From the NCBI RefSeq assembly GCF_013314535.1, contig NZ_JABUAE010000011.1, positions 62,001-126,000 of the forward strand: a stretch of 64,000 nucleotides of DNA. Direction: 5' to 3'. Shown piece by piece: positions 8,516 to 19,392 of this stretch. Below the pieces are notes generated by a model, which saw only the letters and a list, made by a program, of their open reading frames with translations, was not told the origin of the DNA and did not search any database. A program made the translations under genes and the position numbers. The DNA comes from Bacillus sp. Xin1 (GTDB taxonomy: Bacteria; Bacillota; Bacilli; Bacillales; Bacillaceae_G). The stretch's first letter is position 1, and each line of letters starts with the position of its first letter.

Positions 8516-9442
8516 ATGAATATAAAATCATTACGCTCAGATAAAATATATCGAAAAATTTTACAAGCTCCAAAAGAGGAAAAGGTTGAGTTATACAGAC
8601 AAGAAATGTTGGCTCCGTTTATGGGGAAATGGGAAATTCAACATGTTCCTTTTAAGGCTGAGGAGCCAAATGGTTTTGATGTTATTACATTGAATAATAT
8701 AATGAGCATTTCTCCAAATCAGATTACAAATGAGATTACACCAGAATTAGAATTGATTTCGTCTGATTCTTTTTGGTCTGAGTGTAAAGAAGCTGTTAGG
8801 AAAAGCCTTCATTTATTTAGAGAGCATGATGTGAACCCTCGTGTATCCGATTACTTATTCACGATTCTATTAGGGGATCCAAATAGCCCTGCATTAATGT
8901 TAAATGAAGGATATAGTGGTGATGGAGGTATCCCTGGCTATATTTTGTGTACACTTGTGCCAAGTGAATACACAATACCTCGAATGAAAGCTGCTTTAGC
9001 ACATGAATGTAATCATAATGTTCGATATCAATTTATTCAATGGGACCATACTGTTACTTTAGGTGAATTAATTGTTAGTGAAGGGTTAGCAGAAAACTTT
9101 GCTACTTCTATTTTTGGGGAAGATCTACTCGGTCCTTGGGTATCGAAAACAACTATAGAAATGCTTAATAGACATATTAAACCTGTGCTCAAGAAACAAT
9201 TACAATTAACAGGATTTGATAAAATTGCACCGTATCTTTATGGTGATGAATTAGCAAAACTTCAAAACTATATGCCAGTCAATATGCCTTATGCTGCTGG
9301 TTATGCTTGTGGATACTATTTAATTAAATACTATTTGGAGAAAACAGGAAAAAACATCTTTGAAGCTACAATAACTCCTGCCAATCTAATATTAGATGAA
9401 ATAAAAGGATTTTGGGATGAAGAAACAATTATTAACGGTTAA
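8516..9442 (+). CDS. DUF2268-type putative zinc metalloprotease
   Basis: A 308-residue protein with the zinc-protease motif HECNH (residues 163-167) and a likely third ligand in the SEGLAENFA segment near residue 189-193. This is the DUF2268 family, which includes B. subtilis YjaZ; its substrates are not known. There is no signal peptide, so it should be cytoplasmic. The ATG at 8516 is spaced correctly from AAGGAG; a GTG at 8507 would overlap that site. The end overlaps the next gene by 26 bases, so the two are translationally linked and probably share the MerR-type promoter. Confidence 0.8.
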   Translation: MNIKSLRSDKIYRKILQAPKEEKVELYRQEMLAPFMGKWEIQHVPFKAEEPNGFDVITLNNIMSISPNQITNEITPELELISSDSFWSECKEAVRKSLHLFREHDVNPRVSDYLFTILLGDPNSPALMLNEGYSGDGGIPGYILCTLVPSEYTIPRMKAALAHECNHNVRYQFIQWDHTVTLGELIVSEGLAENFATSIFGEDLLGPWVSKTTIEMLNRHIKPVLKKQLQLTGFDKIAPYLYGDELAKLQNYMPVNMPYAAGYACGYYLIKYYLEKTGKNIFEATITPANLILDEIKGFWDEETIING

Positions 9443-10184
9443 AGATATTGTCCAAATTACAGGCATAACAAAAAGAACCTTACAATATTATGATAAAATA
9501 AATTTATTAAAGCCAATTTACTTAACAGAAAATGGTTATCGACTCTATGATAGGAACAGTTTAGCAAAACTTCAAACGATTCTATTGTTTAAGGAAATGG
9601 AATTTTCGCTAAAGGAAATTGCGGATGTTTTGAAACTTACGAGAGAAGAACAGCAACAATTATTAAAGAAGCATAAACAAACTTTATTGTTAAAAAAACA
9701 ACGTTTAGAAACAGTTATTACTGCGGTGGATGAGTATGTATCAGGAAAGGATATCTACAATTTAAATATTTTTAATAATTCATCCATTTTACCATTACAA
9801 GAACAACATGCTCATGAGGCGAAATTCATCTATGGAGAAACAGAAAAATACAAAGAATTTGAGGGGAAACTGAAAAAACTCTCTCCTAGTGAAAAAACGA
9901 ACTTATTTCATGAATTCGAACAAAAAATGGAAAGAGTATTTAGAAAAATCGCTTCCTATATTAATCAATCACCTACTTCCGATGAAGTACAGCAATTAAT
10001 TGTAGAGTGGAAAAGTTATCTCGAACAATCTATTGTATGTGACTCTGAAATGTTGACATGTATTGCAAAAACGTATAAATTTGATAATCGCTTCAAAAAT
10101 TATATAAATCAATTTAGTAATAAAGACTTAGCTGAATTTTTATATAACGCTATTATACATTATACCAATAAACAGAAGAATTAA
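9417..10184 (+). CDS. MerR-family regulator with TipAS-like ligand domain
   Basis: A 255-residue regulator. Residues 6-75 are the MerR winged helix (VKDIVQITGITKRTLQYYDK, then NGYRLYD and FKEMEFSLKEI), followed by a coiled coil (about 80-115) and a helical C-terminal domain of the TipAS/antibiotic-recognition type. Proteins of this class bind small molecules and activate promoters with overlong spacers. The gene overlaps the protease gene by 26 bases and the upstream promoter has the right geometry. The effector is unknown. Confidence 0.85.
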   Translation: MKKQLLTVKDIVQITGITKRTLQYYDKINLLKPIYLTENGYRLYDRNSLAKLQTILLFKEMEFSLKEIADVLKLTREEQQQLLKKHKQTLLLKKQRLETVITAVDEYVSGKDIYNLNIFNNSSILPLQEQHAHEAKFIYGETEKYKEFEGKLKKLSPSEKTNLFHEFEQKMERVFRKIASYINQSPTSDEVQQLIVEWKSYLEQSIVCDSEMLTCIAKTYKFDNRFKNYINQFSNKDLAEFLYNAIIHYTNKQKN

Positions 10185-10213
10185 TTTCATACTTTTATAA
10201 TACAACATATAAA

Positions 10214-10253
10214 TAAAAGATGGTGTTAATTGAAATTTTACACCATCTTTTTA
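10214..10253 (+). terminator. Terminator after the MerR gene
   Basis: Stem AAAGATGGTGT / ACACCATCTTT followed by TTT, about 30 bases after the stop. Confidence 0.75.
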
Positions 10254-11723
<1,470 letters not shown>

Positions 11724-11771
11724 AAACTTATTACTATTAAGTTTCTTTTTACAAAGGAAATACTTTTGTTG

Positions 11772-11797
11772 AGAGCTACTGAGGTAGCTCTTTTTTA
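11772..11797 (+). terminator. Terminator after the glucosidase remnant
   Basis: Stem AGAGCTAC / GTAGCTCT with a run of six T. The gap from 11798 to 12037 holds no gene I can support. Confidence 0.8.
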
Positions 11798-12037
11798 TTT
11801 ACATTATTTTGAATATATACTTTTTTAGTGATTTTGGTGATGATAAGTGATCTGAATATAAAAAACAAACTTTGCTTCTTTGTTAAGATATTTCGGTTCG
11901 CCATTTTTGCGAACGGTTTAACTTTTCTCAAAACGACACGACTTTGTGTGAGATTGCATAAGAGCTTGTTTGCATGTTCTACCATTTTTTATGTACAATG
12001 AGATTAAGAAAATGATATAGATAGAGAGAGGAAATCC

Positions 12038-12928
12038 ATGTCCACTAAATTAGTGAACTTACGTATTGATTTTGCTTTTAAGCAGTTGTTTGGTACGAAA
12101 GGGAATGAAGAAATTTTAATCGGTTTCTTAAATGCCATATTAGAAGAATCTTTAGATGAACCAATTGTATCTCTACAATTGGAAGACCCGCATCTTCATA
12201 AGGCTTATGAAGACGATAAATTATCCATTTTAGATTTATTAGCAACATTAGAAAACGGAACGCAAGTGAATATAGAAATTCAGCTTCGAAATACCCATGA
12301 TATGGTCAAGCGTTCTTTATATTATTGGTCTAAATTATATACGTCTCAAATGCAAGAGGGAATGCCCTATCGCTCACTTCGTAAAACAATTACCATTAAT
12401 TTATTAGATTTCATACTGTTTTCTAATGATGAATCCTTTCATACAATCGGACAGTTATGGAATACGAAGGCACAACAAATCTTAAGTAATGACATTGAAA
12501 TTCATTTTGTAGAGATTCCAAAACTTGTGAAACAATGGCGTGAAGAAAAAGTGAATCCATGGGAAAATACATTTGTACGCTGGATGTTATTATTACCAGC
12601 ACATGAAGATGAACAATTAACTCAAACATTGGAGGAGATTGCAATGAATCAAGATCCAATTTTACAAAAAGCAATGAATAAATGGGAAAATATGAGTCAT
12701 GACTCTACTTTTCGAACAGCTTATGAAGCACGCGAGAAGTTACTTCTAGATGAACAAGCTAAATTAGCGCATGCTCGTGAAGAAGGTTTAGAAGAAGGTC
12801 TGGAAAAAGGTCTAGAAAAAGGGAAAGCCCAATTAATTCGTGGCATGCATAAGAATGGAATGCCGTTAGAAGACATTGCGAAATTCACAGATTTAAGCAT
12901 AGAAGAAATCCGAAAGATATTATTATAA
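12038..12928 (+). CDS. Rpn-family recombination-promoting nuclease / PD-(D/E)XK transposase-like
   Basis: A 296-residue protein of the Rpn/PDDEXK_2 family, DNA endonucleases related to transposases (RpnA-like). The N-terminal block RIDFAFKQLFG is typical; the nuclease core has D66 (LSILDLLA) and E80-I-Q82 (VNIEIQL), the family's version of the PD-(D/E)XK motif. The C-terminus has a short Glu-Gly-Leu/Glu-Lys-Gly repeat (residues about 248-265) followed by a small helical domain ending in DLSIEEIRKILL. The ATG follows AGAGAGG. A partial second copy lies downstream. Confidence 0.88.
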   Translation: MSTKLVNLRIDFAFKQLFGTKGNEEILIGFLNAILEESLDEPIVSLQLEDPHLHKAYEDDKLSILDLLATLENGTQVNIEIQLRNTHDMVKRSLYYWSKLYTSQMQEGMPYRSLRKTITINLLDFILFSNDESFHTIGQLWNTKAQQILSNDIEIHFVEIPKLVKQWREEKVNPWENTFVRWMLLLPAHEDEQLTQTLEEIAMNQDPILQKAMNKWENMSHDSTFRTAYEAREKLLLDEQAKLAHAREEGLEEGLEKGLEKGKAQLIRGMHKNGMPLEDIAKFTDLSIEEIRKILL

Positions 12929-12945
12929 CGCATGCAGCTATGACT

Positions 12946-12987
12946 AAAGAACCGCTCTTGTAATTATTCAGAAGCGGTTCTTTGGTT
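12946..12987 (+). terminator. Terminator after the Rpn gene
   Basis: Stem AAAGAACCGCT / AGCGGTTCTTT, about 16 bases after the stop, with a poor T tail (TTTGGTT). Confidence 0.6.
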
Positions 12988-12997
12988 ATGAAGCAAA

Positions 12998-13499
12998 AAC
13001 CCTTGCACACTATCGGACAAATACGAAAACACGATAAACCTTAAATAATGACATTGAAATACATTTTGTAGAAATATCAAAACTTGTGAGACAATGGCAT
13101 GAAGAAAAAGTGAATCCGTGGAAAAATGCGTTTGTGCGCTGGATGTTATTATTGTCAGTACATGAAGACGAACAATTAGCTCAAACATTGGAGGAGATTG
13201 CAATGAATCAAGATTCAATGTTACAAAAAGCAATGAATAAATGGGGAAATATGAGTCATGACTCTACTTTCAGAACAGCTTATGAAGCGCGTGAGAAGTT
13301 ACTTCTAGATGAACAAGCTAAATTAGCGCATGCTCGTGAAGAAGGTTTAGAAAAAGGTTTAAAAGAAGGCCTGGAAAAAGGTATAGAAAAAGGGAAAGCA
13401 CAATTAATTCATGCTATGCATAAGAATGGAATGCTGATAGAAGATATTGTGAAATTCACTGGTCTAAGTACAGAAGAAATTGGAAAGATATTATTATAA
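12998..13499 (+). pseudogene. Partial tandem copy of the Rpn gene (C-terminal half)
   Basis: This region repeats the sequence of the preceding gene from about its base 12439 to its stop, at high identity. The start is decayed: the first part (12998-13085) has lost its frame. A frame from 13086 (MRQWHEEKVNPWKN...) keeps the helical part and the Glu-Gly-Leu/Glu-Lys-Gly linker but not the nuclease core. Compared with the intact copy the linker has one more repeat unit (EKGLKEGLEKGIEKGK). No ribosome site is visible, so it is probably silent but could serve for recombination. Confidence 0.8.
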
Positions 13500-13655
13500 T
13501 GCACGCTAATACAAATTAAATCTAAATTAGATATAATAATTGTATTGAAAAACAACAGAATAATTAGATAATTAGCTAACGAGACTCAATCTAGTTAAAA
13601 TATTTTACAAGTAGTAATGAGAATATTATATATGATAAAGGAAGTTGAATACAGT

Positions 13656-14954
13656 ATGTATAAAATCGGATTAGTCGGCCTGAAAATTTCTATAGAAAAG
13701 ATTTTAGATATGGCAGAAGAATACAAACATGAGTTGGAATTTATCCCTTATAGCTATGAAAGAACTGAAGAGATAGAGAAAATTGTAAAAGAACATACTT
13801 CTCATGTACATGCATGGCTTTTTTCTGGTCCACTTCCCTATGAAATTGCTAAAAAAAATATAGATACAGATAAAATAATGGTTTATGTTTCTGCTGCAGA
13901 ATCTGTCTTTTATAAATCTCTCTTAGAAATGATCTATGAACAAGGAAAAATTATTGAGCAACTAAGTATCGATACTATGACATTAAATAATATTAGTGAA
14001 GAAGCTTTATCACAGTTAAATATAAAGAACCCACAGATTTATACGAAAGTATTTGAGTTGGATGTTGATACGAATGAATTATTGGATTTTCATGTAAATT
14101 TATGGAAAGAAGGAAAAACAGCAGGTGCTCTAACTTGTTTTCCATCAGTATGTGAAGCTTTAAAGGAACAGGGAATACCATCTTACTGGATGTCGATGAG
14201 TAATATGGAAATACAGCAAACGCTTCGAATTCTTTCTGAAAAAGTAAAGACCTCCTATTTTAAAGACACACAAATTGGTGTCGAAATCATTGAAGTTGAG
14301 TATTTTAACAAAGTGGCAGAGGAAATGAAAACTCCTTATCATTTACAATACTTAGAACTCCGGTTGAAAGAAATATTGATTCAACTTGGTGAAACAATTA
14401 ACGGTTCTTTTTCAGATAAAGGAAACGGTAGATATATGATTTTTAGTTCTCGCGGCGCAATTGAACGAGAGATATTTTCACTGAAAGAAACCATTCAAAA
14501 ATTAGCGTTTGAAGCTGATACTACTGTTGCCGTTGGAATTGGTTTTGGTGAGACTGCGTATTCGGCAGAAATTAATGCTTTCCGTGCAATTCAACATTCT
14601 AAGGGAATGAAGAAGCGCGGAATTGTAATTGTTCAAGATGATGGCAAAATTGTTGAATCACCAGGCGAAAAAAAAGAATTGAAATTCACCAGTCGTACCC
14701 AAAATGAAGTCCTTTTTGAAAAGTTAAAAAAAGGGAATATCAGTGTGAAAACGTATAAAAAAATATCGGCCCTGATACATAAAATGAAATGGGATTATTT
14801 CACAACAAAGGAACTAGCGGCACATCTTGAGATGACAGAACGTAATGTACGACGCATTATTACAGATATGTGCGAAGTTGATTTGGCACAATGCATCGGC
14901 CAAGAGACCTATGCCACTCGTGGAAGACCAAGTAAAATTTATCAATTGTTATAA
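13656..14954 (+). CDS. Transcriptional regulator with GGDEF/GTP-cyclohydrolase-III-like domain and winged helix
   Basis: A 432-residue protein. The middle (about residues 215-330) has the outline of a GGDEF-like or GTP-cyclohydrolase-III-like nucleotidyl cyclase fold (YLELRLKEIL, GNGRYMIFSSRG, VGIGFGETAYSAEINAFRAI) but no GGDEF signature. The end (about 360-432) is a winged helix (TTKELAAHLEMTERNVRRII, then ATRGRPSKIY). The ATG at 13656 is preferred because GGAAG lies before it; an ATG at 13617 has no site. It stands immediately upstream of an amidohydrolase-transporter operon on the same strand and most likely controls it. Family named from structure-like features only. Confidence 0.6.
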   Translation: MYKIGLVGLKISIEKILDMAEEYKHELEFIPYSYERTEEIEKIVKEHTSHVHAWLFSGPLPYEIAKKNIDTDKIMVYVSAAESVFYKSLLEMIYEQGKIIEQLSIDTMTLNNISEEALSQLNIKNPQIYTKVFELDVDTNELLDFHVNLWKEGKTAGALTCFPSVCEALKEQGIPSYWMSMSNMEIQQTLRILSEKVKTSYFKDTQIGVEIIEVEYFNKVAEEMKTPYHLQYLELRLKEILIQLGETINGSFSDKGNGRYMIFSSRGAIEREIFSLKETIQKLAFEADTTVAVGIGFGETAYSAEINAFRAIQHSKGMKKRGIVIVQDDGKIVESPGEKKELKFTSRTQNEVLFEKLKKGNISVKTYKKISALIHKMKWDYFTTKELAAHLEMTERNVRRIITDMCEVDLAQCIGQETYATRGRPSKIYQLL

Positions 14955-14984
14955 GCATCCATTATTGGGATGCTTATTTATTTT
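14951..14984 (+). terminator. Terminator between regulator and amidohydrolase operon
   Basis: Stem ATAAGCATCC / GGGATGCTTAT then TTATTTT, overlapping the regulator's stop codon. Confidence 0.75.
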
Positions 14985-15167
14985 GCAATTTATATTAGTG
15001 TGCGAATGGAAAAAAGAATTAGAGATGATAAAGTGATTTTATTTTAATTTTCTAAAAATATTGAAATTAATCAATGGAACCGATATACTTCATTTAAGGA
15101 ATTTTTTCCTTAAATAATCCGAAAATAAAATTGGTTATGTAAGTCGATTAAAAAGGAGTTGAAATAA

Positions 15168-16355
15168 GTGTCTCAATTAACAATGATTCGTAATTTAACT
15201 GAGGATACCAAAGACGAAGTGATTAGATGGAGAAGACATTTACATAAGTATCCCGAGCTATCTTTTCAAGAAGAAAATACAGCACAATTTGTTTATGAAA
15301 CGCTACAGACTTTTGGTGAGTTAGAAATTTCACGTCCGACAAAAACAAGTGTTATGGCTCGTTTGATTGGTCAGCAACCTGGGAAGGTTATTGCACTCCG
15401 GGCAGATATGGATGCGCTTCCAATTGTAGAAGAGAATGATTTTGACTTTGTGTCACAGACTCCAGGCGTGATGCATGCTTGCGGACATGACGGGCATACG
15501 GCGATGCTACTTGGTGCGGCAAAGATTCTTTCACAGTTAAAGGATCAAATTAAAGGAGAGGTACGTTTCTTGTTTCAACATGCTGAGGAACTACCACCCG
15601 GTGGTGCCCAAGAGATAGTGCAAGCCGGTGTGCTTGATGGAGTAGATATGATTATTGGAACCCATCTCTCGTCGATGCTTCCTTTGGGGAAAATTGGATT
15701 GAGTTTCGGTCCAATGATGGCTGGAGCGGACACTTTTAAAATTACCGTGTTTGGTAAAGGGGGACACGCATCACAGCCCGAGCTAACCATTGACCCAATT
15801 GTAATTGGAACTCAGATTGTAACAAATCTCCAGCACATTGTTTCAAGGTATCGAGATGCTCAGGAAACTCTTGTGATTTCAGTGACTCAGTTCAATGCTG
15901 GAAGTGCAATTAACGTTATTCCAAGTAGGATAAGCATTGGAGGATCAGTTAGAAGCTTTAATCCGGAACTAAGGGAAAAAGTCCCAACTTTTATCGAACG
16001 TATCGTAAAAGGAATTACAGAAGCGCATGGAGCTAATTATGAATTAGATTATCAGTTCGGCTATGCTCCAACCATAAATGATGAAGAAGTAACACGTTTG
16101 ATAGATGAAACGGTATGTGAAGTATTTAGTGAAAAAAGTCGAGAGATTTTAAAACCAATTATGGGGAGTGAAGACTTTTCTGCCTATCAAAAAGTAGCTC
16201 CGTCATCTTTTATTTTTATAGGAGCTCGTAATGAAGAAACAGGTATTATCTATCCTCACCATCATCCCCAATTCACTTTCGATGAACAGGCTTTGCAATA
16301 TGGAGTGAAGCTATTTGTTCATGGTACTTTTAAAATGTTAAACCGAGCATATTAG
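15168..16355 (+). CDS. M20D amidohydrolase (N-acyl amino acid hydrolase type)
   Basis: A 395-residue cytoplasmic metallohydrolase of peptidase family M20, subfamily D, which removes acyl groups from amino acids or similar amides. Conserved features are ALRADMDALP, the metal-ligand block MHACGHDGHTA near residue 105, HAEELPPGGA near 140, the dimerisation-domain motif GGHASQPEL and a GSEDFSAY ligand segment near 327. The start is a GTG well placed after AAAAGGAG. It is followed after 12 bases by a DUF3311 gene and then a symporter gene, so the transporter may import the substrate. Confidence 0.9.
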   Translation: MSQLTMIRNLTEDTKDEVIRWRRHLHKYPELSFQEENTAQFVYETLQTFGELEISRPTKTSVMARLIGQQPGKVIALRADMDALPIVEENDFDFVSQTPGVMHACGHDGHTAMLLGAAKILSQLKDQIKGEVRFLFQHAEELPPGGAQEIVQAGVLDGVDMIIGTHLSSMLPLGKIGLSFGPMMAGADTFKITVFGKGGHASQPELTIDPIVIGTQIVTNLQHIVSRYRDAQETLVISVTQFNAGSAINVIPSRISIGGSVRSFNPELREKVPTFIERIVKGITEAHGANYELDYQFGYAPTINDEEVTRLIDETVCEVFSEKSREILKPIMGSEDFSAYQKVAPSSFIFIGARNEETGIIYPHHHPQFTFDEQALQYGVKLFVHGTFKMLNRAY

Positions 16356-16367
16356 GGGGATAAAAGC

Positions 16368-16568
16368 ATGAAAACCATATATTGGCTTGGAGCCATTCCG
16401 TTTTTTGGATTTATTTTAGGTGCTTTGTTTACAAATAAGGTAACTCCCTATGTTCTGGGAATGCCATTTTTCCACTTTTGGATTGTACTCTGGTCATTTC
16501 TAACCACAGGTATTTTGGGGATTATATATATACTAGATCCTGCTAATCAGAAGGGAGATTCAAGATGA
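16368..16568 (+). CDS. DUF3311 small membrane protein
   Basis: A 66-residue protein with two membrane segments (about residues 4-22 and 33-55). DUF3311 proteins are commonly encoded directly before sodium:solute symporters and are thought to be accessory subunits of them. Here the stop codon overlaps the symporter start by four bases (ATGA), which indicates translational coupling. The ribosome site is GGGGGAT. Confidence 0.85.
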   Translation: MKTIYWLGAIPFFGFILGALFTNKVTPYVLGMPFFHFWIVLWSFLTTGILGIIYILDPANQKGDSR

Positions 16569-18064
16569 ATATTGCCGTGCTATTCATCCTATTTTTTTTC
16601 GTCATTCCTGTTTTGATTGGTATTCGGGCTAAAAAGGGACAAGAAATGAACTTAGAACAATGGTCGGTTGGAGGACGGGGAATGGGGGCTCTATTGATTT
16701 TCCTCTTGTCCGCAGGTGAAATGTATACTACTTTTACCTTTTTGGGTGCAAGTGGTTCGGCTTACGGGGAGGGAGGTTCAATCTTTAGTATCGTAACATA
16801 TGGCTGTCTGGCTACAGTAATCTCCTACTGGACATTCCCTGCTATTTGGAGGTATGCAAAGAAACACCAATTAGTTTCCCAATCGGATTTTTTTGTAAAA
16901 AAATATAAAAGCCCTTATCTTGGTGTACTTGTTGCGGTTATAGGTGTTATAGCTTGTACTTGCTATTTAGTTCTGCAGTTGAAGGGGCTAGGATATATTG
17001 TTTCTGCAACATCCTATGGGGTCATCTCTTCTACAACTGCCATTTGGTTTGGAGCAATTGGAGTAACTATTTTTGTGATGGTTTCCGGTATTCACGGATC
17101 TGCCCAGACATCTATTTTGAAAGATATTTTGATTCTTGGGATTGTCGTATTTTTAGGAGTTTATTTTCCTATTCATTATTATGGCGGTTTTCAACCTATG
17201 TATGAGGCCATTGAAAATGTAAAGCCGAACTTTACTATACTCCCTGAACAAGGAATGAGCATATCGTGGTATATATCGACCGTGATATTAAGTTCTATTG
17301 GGTTTTATATGTGGCCACATGGGTTTTCTCCCATTTTTGCTGCCTCTAGCGAAAAAGCTTTACGAAAAAATGCAATCTTAATGCCAATGTACCAATTGAT
17401 TCTATTGTTTACCTTTTTCGTCGGATTTGCAGCTATTTTACAGACACCAGGGTTAAAAGGGAGCGATATCGATCTTATTTTGTTACAGCTTTCTAAACAA
17501 GCTTTTGATCCATGGTTTGTCGGGTTAATCGGTGGAGCCGGCGTGTTAGCCGCTTTAGTACCAAGTTCTTTGCTGTTAATGGCAATATCAACATTACTTG
17601 CTAAAAATATATATCAAGTATTCACTCCATCTGCAACAGAAAGTCAGATTGCAAAACTAGTAAAATACTTGGTTCCCTTTATTTCTCTTGTAGGGATTTA
17701 TTTGACCTTTAAGGGTGGAAGCACTCTCTTTAGTCTCGCTTTAATCGCTTATAATTTTATCACACAACTTGCTCCCGCATTTTTCGCCAGTTTGATGAGA
17801 AAGAACTTTGTGACTAAACAAGGAGCATTTGCCGGTATTATAACAGGGGGACTATTAGTCTCTATAATGGATTTAGGGAACATAAAAATTGGCCAAATGT
17901 TTCCTTATCTTCCTCAAGTAATCAAAGACTTGAATCAAGGAATTATCGCTCTAATTGTTAATATTGTAGTCTTAGTGATTGTCAGTTTGATGACAAGAAA
18001 TATTGCTTATGCTAATCAGGACACCGATGTTTTGGAAACAACAGTAATAGAGAGTAAGGTCTGA
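16565..18064 (+). CDS. Sodium:solute symporter (SSS family)
   Basis: A 499-residue membrane protein with about 12-13 hydrophobic segments and the SSS-family pattern: WSVGGRGMG near residue 33, SAGEMYTTFTFLG near 50, and a GGAGVLAALVPSS segment near 325. It takes up an organic solute with sodium. Given the preceding amidohydrolase and DUF3311 genes, a carboxylate or acylated amino acid is a reasonable guess, but the substrate is unknown. It is translationally coupled to the DUF3311 gene. Confidence 0.9.
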   Translation: MNIAVLFILFFFVIPVLIGIRAKKGQEMNLEQWSVGGRGMGALLIFLLSAGEMYTTFTFLGASGSAYGEGGSIFSIVTYGCLATVISYWTFPAIWRYAKKHQLVSQSDFFVKKYKSPYLGVLVAVIGVIACTCYLVLQLKGLGYIVSATSYGVISSTTAIWFGAIGVTIFVMVSGIHGSAQTSILKDILILGIVVFLGVYFPIHYYGGFQPMYEAIENVKPNFTILPEQGMSISWYISTVILSSIGFYMWPHGFSPIFAASSEKALRKNAILMPMYQLILLFTFFVGFAAILQTPGLKGSDIDLILLQLSKQAFDPWFVGLIGGAGVLAALVPSSLLLMAISTLLAKNIYQVFTPSATESQIAKLVKYLVPFISLVGIYLTFKGGSTLFSLALIAYNFITQLAPAFFASLMRKNFVTKQGAFAGIITGGLLVSIMDLGNIKIGQMFPYLPQVIKDLNQGIIALIVNIVVLVIVSLMTRNIAYANQDTDVLETTVIESKV

Positions 18065-18898
18065 TGCAAAAGACTCTAACAGCTAATCCAACATGACTAC
18101 ACGAACACTGATTATATGAATACAAAAGAAGATCTCCTTCAGTAATCTGGGGGAATCTTTTTTTATGTTCATAAATACAAGTGCTACTGAGAAGTGAAGT
18201 AAAAGGTATGATGAAGGAAGGGGCTTTTGGGAATATTCGTGTAGTGAAGACAGACAAAGGGGTTATGTTACAAAAGTGAACTCCTATTGCCATATGAGAG
18301 GCTTTTAGTGGGGCATATAAGAAGAGCACTACATAAACATTAGGATTTTTGTATGTGATTCAAATGAAAGAGGAAAAGGGTAATGTATTTGATGTATTTA
18401 TCTTGCATCAACTAGCAACAGACTTTGAGCAGTTACTAAAGGTACGGAAACAAAAGAACATTCTTTTAGATGTTATGTTTTGCTCGAGAAAACAACTAAA
18501 GGATATGTATTAGTTAGATACAATGTGTCGTAATGACTGTGAGAGGGTAAAGTGTGGTATTTGTTTAATGAAAAAATAATTTCTAATTAGCATGGATGAA
18601 GCACTTTACTGAAATTTGTAATTCATCTTCCATTTTTATTGGGCAACGATCGTCACCTTTTGAAGTGAGAGATGAATTGCAGTTGGCATAAACTAAAAGT
18701 TTGGTTTCAAACAGCTTGTACATATAGAAGGGGTGATAAGTGATGAGTAGTTCAAGGTTTTAAAAATTGAAGAGATAGTAGAAGTTCAAGATTGTCTTAT
18801 CGTATTTGGGAGTTGGAATTCGTTAAGCATATTAAATGTATTTCGTGATTGTTTGTGGTAAATTTAAATAAACTGTACATAAGGAGGGAAACGATAGA
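18065..18898. other. Long intergenic region with eroded short frames
   Basis: The first 100 bases contain a weak hairpin with a T-run (about 18127-18165) that may end the symporter operon. Two short protein-like stretches follow: about 18180-18278 (reads MMKEGAFGNIRVVKTDKG) and 18364-18513 (KEEKGNVFDVFILHQLATD). They lack ribosome sites and I cannot assign them. The right end carries the AAGGAGG site of the DinB gene. Confidence 0.4.
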
Positions 18899-19357
18899 GT
18901 GAATAGAACAATAGGTTTAAAACAATTTGAATTAACACGTGGGGCATTAGTTAAATTTATGGAGACATTGGATGATAAAACTGCCGATAAGCAGCCGGAG
19001 GGCTTCAACAATACAATTCGTTGGCATATTGGTCACGTGTTAACTGCAGCAGAGACTTTTATGTTTGGAAAAGAGTTTAAGCATTTGCCAAGTGAATATC
19101 CAGGTTTGTTTGGATATGGCACAAGACCATCTGAATGGGGAACAGAAGGACCTTCATTAGAAGTGTTAATTTCACAATTACAAGAACAAGCACAGCGTAT
19201 TAATGGAATTCCAGCAGAAGCATTTGAAAAGAAGCTTTCAGAGCCATTCTTAGGATTGGAAACGGTAGGTGAGCTTTACGGTATGATGTTGTACCATGAA
19301 GCTGATCATATTGGTCAAATGAAGGCGATGAAACGTATTATAGAAGTAGAAAAGTAA
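18899..19357 (+). CDS. DinB-family protein
   Basis: A 152-residue member of the DinB/YfiT four-helix metalloenzyme superfamily. The three metal-binding histidines are in WHIGHVLT (near residue 43-46) and YHEADHIGQM (near 136-140). Some relatives are thiol-S-transferases using bacillithiol; the role of this one is unknown. The start is a GTG after AAGGAGGGAAACGATAGA, an unusually wide spacing but with no better alternative. It has its own terminator. A second, divergent DinB gene lies at 57.6 kb. Confidence 0.88.
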   Translation: MNRTIGLKQFELTRGALVKFMETLDDKTADKQPEGFNNTIRWHIGHVLTAAETFMFGKEFKHLPSEYPGLFGYGTRPSEWGTEGPSLEVLISQLQEQAQRINGIPAEAFEKKLSEPFLGLETVGELYGMMLYHEADHIGQMKAMKRIIEVEK

Positions 19358-19365
19358 CGAAGAGA

Positions 19366-19392
19366 AAGCCTGTACAGTGTACAGGCTTTTTT
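19366..19392 (+). terminator. Terminator after the DinB gene
   Basis: Near-perfect stem AAGCCTGTACA / TGTACAGGCTT followed by T6. Confidence 0.88.

Noticed and set aside
11776-11985. Minus-strand 69-residue frame behind the glucosidase
   Set aside because: No ribosome site, no family resemblance, and it overlaps the glucosidase terminator.
16954-17205. Open frame inside the symporter gene
   Set aside because: Shadow frame of a long, clearly coding membrane protein gene.
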